A stretch of DNA of 64,000 nucleotides from an uncultured Craurococcus sp. (GTDB lineage Bacteria > Pseudomonadota > Alphaproteobacteria > Acetobacterales > Acetobacteraceae): contig CADCTD010000049.1 of assembly GCA_902805545.1 (NCBI GenBank), forward strand, positions 62,001 through 126,000. Reading direction: 5' to 3'. The translations under genes were made by a program, and so were the position numbers. Shown here piece by piece: positions 17,316 through 23,419 of the stretch. Every line of letters starts with the position of its first letter. Positions within the stretch are counted from its first letter, which is position 1. The notes under the pieces were generated by a model. That model saw only the letters and a list, made by a program, of their open reading frames with translations. It was not told the origin of the DNA and searched no databases.

Positions 17316-17396
17316 TTAGCCGATTTCGGCGCAGGCGTAGCTGTTGATTTCGAGGGCGAGCGAAATCTCGGTCACCCGCGGCTTCTTCCAGGCCAT
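17316..17396 (-). CDS. pqqA: PQQ precursor peptide PqqA
   Basis: Short peptide gene, 26 codons plus TAA. It begins MAWKKPRVTEISLALE and continues INSYACAEIG. Glu16 and Tyr20, separated by three residues, are the two side chains that become PQQ. GGAGG lies five bases before the ATG. It is the first gene of the PQQ locus; pqqB-E follow 1.9 kb downstream after the sugar dehydrogenase and cytochrome genes. The residues around the Glu/Tyr pair (EINSYACAE) match alphaproteobacterial PqqA. Confidence 0.96.
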   Translation of the reverse strand: MAWKKPRVTEISLALEINSYACAEIG

Positions 17397-17518
17397 GATA
17401 TCCTCCATGCGTAACGGTGCGCCTCAAATGTGGTGCACCCGGCGGCGATGAGCAAGCTTGAACCACGCGGCAGGCTTCCCCAGAACACCAGCATGAGCGT
17501 GAGGCAAGGAGCAAGGGC

Positions 17519-18547
17519 ATGAGCTACAGGGTCGCGGTCGTCGGCGCCACCGGTGCGGTGGGGCGCGAGATGCTGAAGACCCTGGCGGAGCGGGACTTCC
17601 CTGTCCGCGAGGTGGTGGCGCTGGCCTCGGCGCGGTCGGTCGGGGCGGAGGTCTCCTTCGGCGAGAAGTCGGTGCTGAAGGTGAAGAGCCTCGACAGCTT
17701 CGACTTCAAAGGGATGGATATCGCGCTGTTCTCGCCGGGCGCGGCGATCTCGGCCGTGCATGCGCCGCGGGCGGCGGCGGCGGGGTGCCTCGTGATCGAC
17801 AATACGAGCCGCTTCCGCATGGATCACGACGTGCCGCTGGTGGTGCCGGAGGTCAATCCGCAGGCGTTGAAGCGTCTGGGCAAGCGGGGGATCATCGCCA
17901 ACCCGAACTGCTCCACCATCCAGATGGTGGTGGCGCTGAAGCCGCTGCAGGACATCGCGCGCATCAGGCGCGTCGTCGTCTCGACCTACCAGTCGGTGAG
18001 CGGCGCGGGGAAGGAGGGGATGGACGAGCTCTTCAACCAGACCCGCGCCATCTACGTGAACGACGCGACGGTGCCGGAGCAGTTCCCCAAGCCGATTGCC
18101 TTCAACGTCATCCCGCATATCGACGTCTTCCAGGAGGACGGGGAGACGAAGGAGGAGTGGAAAATGGCGGTGGAGACGCGGAAGATCCTCGACCCGGACA
18201 TCGCCGTCATCGCCACCTGCGTGCGGGTGCCGGTCTTCGTCGGGCATGCGGAGGCGGTGCATGTCGAGTTCGAGGGGCCGATCTCGGTCGAAGAGGCCAT
18301 CGAGGCGCTGCGGGATGCGCCGGGGGTGCAACTCGTCGACAAGCGGGAGGATGGCGGCTACGTCACGCCGATCGATGCGGCGGGGGAGGATGCGGTCTTC
18401 GTCAGCCGGCTGCGGCGCGACCCGACGGTGCCGCACGGCCTCGCCTTCTGGTGCGTCAGCGACAACCTGCGCAAGGGGGCGGCGCTGAACGCGGTGCAGA
18501 TCGCCGAGCTCGTCGTGGAACAGGGGATCGTGGAGGGGAGGCGCTGA
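17519..18547 (+). CDS. asd: Aspartate-semialdehyde dehydrogenase
   Basis: Enzyme of 342 residues reducing aspartyl phosphate to aspartate semialdehyde with NADPH, the branch point to Lys/diaminopimelate, Met and Thr. The cofactor motif GATGAVG is at residues 9-15. The catalytic nucleophile is Cys131 in NPNCSTIQ, and phosphate/substrate segments SVSGAGKEGMDEL and RVPVFVGHAEAV are present. AAGGAGCAAGGG precedes the ATG. Transcribed alone, divergent from pqqA. Core metabolism, with no sign of transfer. Confidence 0.97.
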   Translation: MSYRVAVVGATGAVGREMLKTLAERDFPVREVVALASARSVGAEVSFGEKSVLKVKSLDSFDFKGMDIALFSPGAAISAVHAPRAAAAGCLVIDNTSRFRMDHDVPLVVPEVNPQALKRLGKRGIIANPNCSTIQMVVALKPLQDIARIRRVVVSTYQSVSGAGKEGMDELFNQTRAIYVNDATVPEQFPKPIAFNVIPHIDVFQEDGETKEEWKMAVETRKILDPDIAVIATCVRVPVFVGHAEAVHVEFEGPISVEEAIEALRDAPGVQLVDKREDGGYVTPIDAAGEDAVFVSRLRRDPTVPHGLAFWCVSDNLRKGAALNAVQIAELVVEQGIVEGRR

Positions 18548-18556
18548 GCGCCCCCG

Positions 18557-19018
18557 TCAGGCGATCGGGTCGAGGACGACGACAGGGATCTCGCGGTCGG
18601 TCTTCGTCGCGTAGTCGGCATAGGGCGGCCAGAAGGTCAGGGCGAGGTCCCAGAGGCGGGCGCGCTCCTCGCCGGAGACGGTGCGGGCGCGGACACGCAG
18701 GTGCTCGGTGCCGACCTGGATCTCGGCCTCCGGACTGGCGAGCAGGTTCTTGTACCAGCCGGGATGGTCCGGTGCGCCGCCCTTCGAGGCGACGATGACA
18801 TAGCCCTCGCCCGCGCGGCCGTAGAAGAGCGGGAAGATGAAGCGCTCGCCCGACTTGCGGCCGGTGGTGGTCAACAGCAGGGAGGGGACGGTCATCTCGC
18901 CATAGCCGGCGGGCGCGATGGTGTACATGTGGCCGTCCGTGCCGCCGCTCGAGAGGTAGCGGTTGATGTGGTCCAGCATCCATCCCGGGAGGTTGGGGGC
19001 GATCTTGGCGTCGGGCAT
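18557..19018 (-). CDS. Nitroreductase family deazaflavin-dependent oxidoreductase
   Basis: Protein of 153 residues of the Ddn/split-barrel family. Marks are LLLTTTGRKSGERFIFPLFYG, YVIVASKGGAPDHPGWYKNLLASPEAEIQVG, which bind the 5-deazaflavin phosphate in F420-using relatives. Whether this organism makes F420 cannot be seen here; some members may use FMN. The ribosome-binding GGAG lies inside the 3' arm of an 11-base hairpin just upstream. Converges on asd with nine bases between stops. Confidence 0.87.
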   Translation of the reverse strand: MPDAKIAPNLPGWMLDHINRYLSSGGTDGHMYTIAPAGYGEMTVPSLLLTTTGRKSGERFIFPLFYGRAGEGYVIVASKGGAPDHPGWYKNLLASPEAEIQVGTEHLRVRARTVSGEERARLWDLALTFWPPYADYATKTDREIPVVVLDPIA

Positions 19019-19021
19019 GGT

Positions 19022-19049
19022 CTCGGCTCTCCGCTGGAGGAGAGCCGAG
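19022..19049 (-). promoter_or_regulatory. Leader hairpin covering a ribosome-binding site
   Basis: Perfect 11-base stem (CTCGGCTCTCC with GGAGAGCCGAG, 6-base loop) between the DUF6496-like gene and the nitroreductase gene on the minus strand. The 3' arm contains the only GGAG before the downstream ATG. It could end transcription from upstream, hide the start site, or both. Confidence 0.5.
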
Positions 19050-19074
19050 GCTAGCACCCTCAGTCGCGCTTCGG

Positions 19075-19392
19075 CTAATGCGCGTTGAGGGCGCGGACCA
19101 GGGCGGCCTTGTCCATGCTCGAGCGGCCGGGGATGTTGCGGCGGCGGGCCTCGGCCATCAGCGCCGCCTTGCTCTGGCCACTGTCCTGCTCGCGGGCCTT
19201 GGTACGGCGGAGGTTCTGGCGGTTGCGGGCGGGGGTCTCGTCGCGCGAGGCGCCGGCCTCGTGCAGCGCGATGGCGACGGCCTGGCGCTGGGAGCGGACG
19301 GGGGTGCCGCGGCTGGTCTCCAGCTCGCCTTCCTTGAACTCGCGCATGACGCGCTCGATGGTCTCGCGCTGCGGCTTCGATTGCTTCGCCAT
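19075..19392 (-). CDS. DUF6496-like small basic protein with SAP/Rho-N-like tail
   Basis: Protein of 105 residues, strongly charged. The N-terminal half (ETIERVMREFKEGELETSRG, RSQRQAVAIALHEAG) resembles DUF6496 proteins. The C-terminal KAALMAEARRRNIPGRSSM followed by DKAALVRALNAH looks like a SAP or Rho-N helix-extended-helix motif, which often binds nucleic acid. A DNA- or RNA-associated stress function is conceivable, but the family has no firm role. The next gene upstream, the Cys-rich protein, ends 12 bases before its start. Confidence 0.75.
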   Translation of the reverse strand: MAKQSKPQRETIERVMREFKEGELETSRGTPVRSQRQAVAIALHEAGASRDETPARNRQNLRRTKAREQDSGQSKAALMAEARRRNIPGRSSMDKAALVRALNAH

Positions 19393-19404
19393 GGTGTGGG
19401 CCTC

Positions 19405-19806
19405 CTACTGCATGGCATCGAGAAGGGATTGGCAGGCCTCGGCGCAGGCGTCGCAGGCCTCGGCGCAGATGCGGCAATGGGCGTGCATCTCCGCATGCTC
19501 GCGGCACTCGTCGCCGCAGGCGCCGCAGGCGATGATGCAAGCCTCGAGCGCCGCCTCGGTCAGGGCGCGGTTCGGCTTGGTGAGGCGGGAGACGATGCGG
19601 CCGGTGGCGGTGGCGATGTCGGCGCAGTCGAGGTCGAGGCGCATGCAGTAGACCAGCATCGCCGGGTCCTTCTCGGACATGCAGGCATCGGCGCAGCTGG
19701 TGCAGGTCTGGGCGCAATCATAGCAGGCGGCGATGCAGCGCTCGATCGCCCCCATCGCGGAGGGCTGGTGCGGCTGGCTGCGGAGCATTTCCGGGAGATG
19801 GTCCAT
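19405..19806 (-). CDS. Four-helix-bundle copper-storage-type protein
   Basis: Protein of 133 residues with 17 cysteines in helical spacings (ERCIAACYDCAQTCTSCADAC, written as a motif near residues 22-42, then EACIIACGACGDEC, HCRICAEACDACAEAC). This is the DUF326/Csp pattern, in which thiolates line a four-helix bundle and hold many Cu(I) ions. No signal peptide is seen, so it should be cytosolic, like Csp3. HAEMHAHC adds histidine and methionine ligands. It lies upstream of the DUF6496-like gene, probably in one transcript. Confidence 0.9.
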   Translation of the reverse strand: MDHLPEMLRSQPHQPSAMGAIERCIAACYDCAQTCTSCADACMSEKDPAMLVYCMRLDLDCADIATATGRIVSRLTKPNRALTEAALEACIIACGACGDECREHAEMHAHCRICAEACDACAEACQSLLDAMQ

Positions 19807-19939
19807 GTCGGCGCGCCTCGGTCAGGTGATGCGCGGGGCAACGCCTGCGGGCCGGGGCCCGTTCATTTCAGACTGGCGCCAAGCCTGCGGTTTCCGGCAA
19901 GCTTGCGCGAGTGCGGGAGCGGAACGGCAGGTGGCGGCG

Positions 19940-20320
19940 ATGGATGGATCGGTGCGGCGGGGCTTCCAGCCCCTGGTTCCGGAGCCGCCGGACATGATGG
20001 CGCTGCACCGGCACGGGCTGGAAATGATGGCGGCGACGCACCGGCTGGCGCTCGGCTGGCTGCAGAGCGCTGCGGCGCAGCAGGCGGCGATCAGCCGGCG
20101 GACCTTCGAGGAAATGAGCGAGGCGGCGCGGCGCGTGGCCGCGGCGGATGCCGGCTCGGCCCAGGCGGAGGCGATGCTCGTCATGCTGGAGCAGGCCCGG
20201 CGGCTCGGCCTGGAGACGGCGGAAGAGCTCGCCCAGCTGATGGAACGGGTGCAGGGCGAGGCGATCGAGCTGGTGGGGCGGTCGATGCGGGTGCCAGAGG
20301 AGGAAATGCCGGAGGAGTAG
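19940..20320 (+). CDS. Phasin-like helical hypothetical protein
   Basis: Protein of 126 residues, almost wholly helical. Amphipathic stretches (MMALHRHGLEMMAATHRLAL, QAAISRRTFEEMSEAARRVA) and an acidic end (MRVPEEEMPEE) resemble short phasins that coat polyhydroxyalkanoate granules. The start at 19940 has AGGTGG upstream; the frame is open further up but without a good start signal. No pha genes are adjacent, so the assignment is tentative. Confidence 0.65.
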   Translation: MDGSVRRGFQPLVPEPPDMMALHRHGLEMMAATHRLALGWLQSAAAQQAAISRRTFEEMSEAARRVAAADAGSAQAEAMLVMLEQARRLGLETAEELAQLMERVQGEAIELVGRSMRVPEEEMPEE

Positions 20321-20335
20321 GCGCCGAAGGCGCCT
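20319..20335. terminator. Short hairpin between converging genes
   Basis: Arms AGGCGCC and GGCGCCT with a GAA loop, starting on the stop codon of the phasin-like gene and ending seven bases before the stop of the converging hydratase gene. Probably a bidirectional terminator; no T-run. Confidence 0.45.
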
Positions 20336-20341
20336 GTCCGC

Positions 20342-21142
20342 TCAGCGGCCGGTGAAGGTCGGCTTCCGCTTCTCCAGCATCGCGCTCACCGCCTCCTTGT
20401 GGTCCTCCGTGCTGTGGGCCAGGGCCTGGAAGGCGGCGGACATCTCCAGCAACGTCGAGAGACGGGTGTGCTGGCCCTCGCGCAGCAGGCGCTTCGTCAT
20501 CCGCACCATCTCGGGCGGGTTGACGGCGATGCGGGCGGCCAGCGCCCCGGCGGCGGCCATCAGCTCCTCATGGGGCACGACGCGGGAGACGAGGCGGACC
20601 TCCTTCGCCTCCTGCGCATTCAGCACGTCGCCGGTGAAGCTCATCTCGCAGGCGACGGACATGCCGACGACGCGCGGCAGCAGCCAGGCGCCGCCATCGC
20701 CGGGGACGATGCCGACCTTGACGAAGCTCTCGGCGAAGCTCGCCTTCTCGGAGGCGATGCGCATGTCGCACATGCAGGCGACGTCGAGGCCCAATCCGAT
20801 GGCAGGTCCGTTCACCGCGGCGATGGTGGGGGCGTCGCAGTCGTAGAGGGCATTCGCCATGGCCTGGACGCCGCGACGGTAATTCTCCCGGAGGTCGGCA
20901 TGGCTGCCCTCGATGATGCCGCGCCGGTCGCGCATCGCCTTGAGGTCACCGCCGGCGCAGAAGGCGGTGCCGGCGCCGGTGAGGATCACGGCGCGGACGG
21001 AGCGATCGCGGTTGATGCGGTGGACGGCCGCGACCACCGCATCGCAATCGGCGAAGGTGGAGATGGCGTTGCGGCGCTCGGGGGCGTTCAGCGTCAGGGT
21101 GACGATGGGGCCGTCCTGCTCGTAGGTGACGTAGTCGCTCAT
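20342..21142 (-). CDS. Enoyl-CoA hydratase/isomerase family protein
   Basis: Crotonase-fold protein of 266 residues. The oxyanion hole is AFCAGGDLKAM and GPAIGLGLDVACMCD. The first catalytic position is Asp (GLGLDVA) instead of Glu, and the second Glu is present (FAESFVKVGIVPGDGG), a pattern seen in crotonase-like isomerases and hydratases of branched or cyclic acyl-CoAs. The ATG overlaps the stop of the acyl-CoA dehydrogenase upstream. Third gene of a minus-strand unit with two acyl-CoA dehydrogenases. Confidence 0.9.
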   Translation of the reverse strand: MSDYVTYEQDGPIVTLTLNAPERRNAISTFADCDAVVAAVHRINRDRSVRAVILTGAGTAFCAGGDLKAMRDRRGIIEGSHADLRENYRRGVQAMANALYDCDAPTIAAVNGPAIGLGLDVACMCDMRIASEKASFAESFVKVGIVPGDGGAWLLPRVVGMSVACEMSFTGDVLNAQEAKEVRLVSRVVPHEELMAAAGALAARIAVNPPEMVRMTKRLLREGQHTRLSTLLEMSAAFQALAHSTEDHKEAVSAMLEKRKPTFTGR

Positions 21143-22143
21143 GCGGCGGGTTCCTCGTCGCGGCTGGTGAGATCGGCCCAGAGATGGGCGCCGCCGCGGG
21201 CGAGCGCGGCATCGCCGATGCGGCGGGCCCAGAGGCGCTCCGGCCCGGCGCCGTCCCGCCAGGCCCAGATGCGGCGGGTGAAGAGGTGCAGCGGGTGGTC
21301 GTCGGTGAAGCCGATGGCGGCATGGACCTGGTGGACGATCTCCGCGCCGGTGCCGCCCGCCTCGCCGGCGACGACCTTCGCGGCGGCGATCTCGAATTCG
21401 GCGCCGGCCAGGCCGCGGCGGTCGGCGGCGCGGCCGGCATTGGCGACGGCAACGCCGGCGGCGGCGACCTCGCCGGCGCAGCGGGCAAGGAGCTGCTGCA
21501 CCGCCTGGAAGCCGCCGATGGGGCGGCCGAACTGCTTGCGGGTATTCGCGTAGTCGACGGTCATCAAGAGAACCGTCTCGAGCGCGCCGGCGATACGCGC
21601 GGCGTTCAGCAGGGCGCCGGCGAGCAGGGCGGCGTCGGGGCCATAGGCGCCAGGCAGGCGGCCCTCGGCGAGGGGCGCGCCGAGGACGGGCCGGTCGGCG
21701 GGCTCGCGGGCGATGAGGCCCCTGCCTTGCTGCCAATCGGTCGGGGCGTGGAGGGCGGCCTCGCCGCCGGGGGCGAGGGCAAGATGCCCGGCGCGGCGGC
21801 CCCAGGCGATGGCCTCGCCGGGGAGGCCGAGGGCGATGAGGCCGGTGGGCGGCGTGATGCCGGCGCCGGCGAGCAGGGCGGCGGCGGCCATGCTCTCGCC
21901 GAGCGGGATGGGGGCGGCGTGGCGGCCAAGGGCCTGCCAAAGCGCCGCGGCATCGCCCCAGCCGAGGCCGGTGCCGCCCATCCCCTCCGGGACCAGGGCG
22001 AGCGGAAGGCCGAGCGCCTCCGCCTCGGCCCAGAGCGCCTCGGGCCAGGTGCCGGCCTCGGCGGCGCGGAGGGTGGCGGGGTCGGCGCGGTCGGAGAGCA
22101 GGCGGTCCACCTGCTCAACCAGCATGTCGCGGATGTCGCTCAT
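21139..22143 (-). CDS. Acyl-CoA dehydrogenase family protein (short, FadE-like partner)
   Basis: Protein of 334 residues with the acyl-CoA dehydrogenase fold, shorter and more divergent than the 380-residue norm. The N-terminal helical domain (LPLALVPEGMGGTGLGWGDA) and C-terminal domain (YANTRKQFGRPIGGFQAVQQLLA, AIGFTDDHPLHLFTRR) are clear, while the middle barrel is reduced. Such a protein usually pairs with a full-length one as an alpha-beta complex, as in steroid and aromatic side-chain degradation. The full-length partner is immediately upstream, one base away. Confidence 0.87.
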   Translation of the reverse strand: MSDIRDMLVEQVDRLLSDRADPATLRAAEAGTWPEALWAEAEALGLPLALVPEGMGGTGLGWGDAAALWQALGRHAAPIPLGESMAAAALLAGAGITPPTGLIALGLPGEAIAWGRRAGHLALAPGGEAALHAPTDWQQGRGLIAREPADRPVLGAPLAEGRLPGAYGPDAALLAGALLNAARIAGALETVLLMTVDYANTRKQFGRPIGGFQAVQQLLARCAGEVAAAGVAVANAGRAADRRGLAGAEFEIAAAKVVAGEAGGTGAEIVHQVHAAIGFTDDHPLHLFTRRIWAWRDGAGPERLWARRIGDAALARGGAHLWADLTSRDEEPAA

Positions 22144-22144
22144 C

Positions 22145-23284
22145 TCAGCGGAGCCCCAGCTGGCGGGCGATGATGCCGCGCAGGATCTCGCGGGTGCCGC
22201 CGCGCAGGCTGTAGCTGCGGGCGACCATGGTCATCAGGCCGAGCATCTCCAGCACCTGCGGCGGGGTGCGGGCGGGGTCGACCAGGCCGCGGATGGTCTC
22301 CGGCAGGGCCTGTTCGAAATCGTTGCCGGCGTCCTTCACCAGGGCGGCCTCCCGCGCGGGGGTGTGGCCCTCCTGCAGCATGCCGGCAACCGAGAGGGAC
22401 ATCTGGCGGAGGGTGGCGGCGCGGGCCAGCAGCCGGCCGACCGCCTCGGGGGCGGCGGGCTCGGCGCGGAGGTCATTCAACGCCTCGGTCAGCAGGGGGA
22501 GGGAGGAGAGGTAGCGCTCCGGCCCGGCGCGCTCGAAGGCGAGCTCGGCCGTCGCCTGCTCCCAGCCATTGCCCTCCTGGCCGACCAGCATGGCGTCAGG
22601 GACGAAAACGTCGTCGAAGGTGATCTCGTTGAAGCCGTCCTGGCCCACGAGGTCGAGGATCGGGCGGATGGTGAGGCCGGAGGAGCGGAGATCGACCAGG
22701 AATTGGCTGAGGCCCTGGTGCTTCGCCTTGGGGTCGGGCGCCGGGGCGGTGCGGAGGAGCGCGATCATGAAGTCGCAGCGATGGGCGCTGCTGGTCCAGA
22801 CCTTGCGGCCGTTCACCTTCCAGCCGCCGGGGACCTTCTCCGCCTTGGTGCGGAGGCTGGCGAGGTCGGAGCCGCTGTCGGGCTCGGAGAGGCCGATGGC
22901 GAAGGCCATCTCGCCGCGGATGATGCGGGGGAGGAACTCCCGCCGCTGCTCCTCGGTGCCGAGGCGGAGGATGAGGGGGCCGGACTGCCGGTCGCCGATC
23001 CAATGGGCGCCGACCGGGGCGCCGACGGCGAGCATCTCCTCCAGCACCACGTAGCGCTCGAGGGCGGTGCGCTCCCCTCCCCCATAGGCCTTGGGCCAGG
23101 TCATGCCGATCCAGCCGCGCTTCCCGACCTCGCGGGAGAAGTCACGGTCGAAGCCCATCCAGGAATAGGCGGGGACCATGGGCGGCCAGTCGCGGCCGGT
23201 CTCGGCGAGGAAGGCGCGGAGCTCGGCACGAAGGGCGGGCGCCTCGGCGGGCGTGTCCCGGAGCGGGAATTGCAGGCTGGGCAT
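22145..23284 (-). CDS. Acyl-CoA dehydrogenase
   Basis: Protein of 379 residues introducing an alpha-beta double bond in an acyl-CoA, using FAD. Family marks are GWIGMTWPKAYGGGERT, FAIGLSEPDSGSDLASLRT, WKVNGRKVWTSSAH, ITFDDVFVPDAMLVG and the C-terminal RGGTREILRGIIARQLGL, with the Glu of GTREI near the usual catalytic place. GGAG precedes the ATG. It leads the unit formed with the shorter dehydrogenase and hydratase, and is divergent from the molybdenum hydroxylase gene. Acyl substrate unknown. Confidence 0.92.
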   Translation of the reverse strand: MPSLQFPLRDTPAEAPALRAELRAFLAETGRDWPPMVPAYSWMGFDRDFSREVGKRGWIGMTWPKAYGGGERTALERYVVLEEMLAVGAPVGAHWIGDRQSGPLILRLGTEEQRREFLPRIIRGEMAFAIGLSEPDSGSDLASLRTKAEKVPGGWKVNGRKVWTSSAHRCDFMIALLRTAPAPDPKAKHQGLSQFLVDLRSSGLTIRPILDLVGQDGFNEITFDDVFVPDAMLVGQEGNGWEQATAELAFERAGPERYLSSLPLLTEALNDLRAEPAAPEAVGRLLARAATLRQMSLSVAGMLQEGHTPAREAALVKDAGNDFEQALPETIRGLVDPARTPPQVLEMLGLMTMVARSYSLRGGTREILRGIIARQLGLR

Positions 23285-23419
23285 GGACGTTCTCCCTTCC
23301 CCGATTGGTGCCCCGGATCGGGCGCGGACGCTACCCCCTCCCCTCGCCCTTTCCCCTTGGGCCTCTCGACAGGCCGGGATGGCAGGGCTTTGCTGGCGGG
23401 CCAGGGAGGGCGCGCGTCC

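Noticed and set aside
19733-19939. Longer N terminus for the phasin-like protein
   Set aside because: The added part overlaps the Cys-rich protein gene on the other strand, and the only good ribosome-binding site is before 19940.
21713-23419. Upstream extension of the molybdenum hydroxylase frame to 21713
   Set aside because: The extension is antisense to two acyl-CoA dehydrogenase genes and low in complexity; the ATG at 23420 has a good ribosome-binding site and starts the conserved domain.
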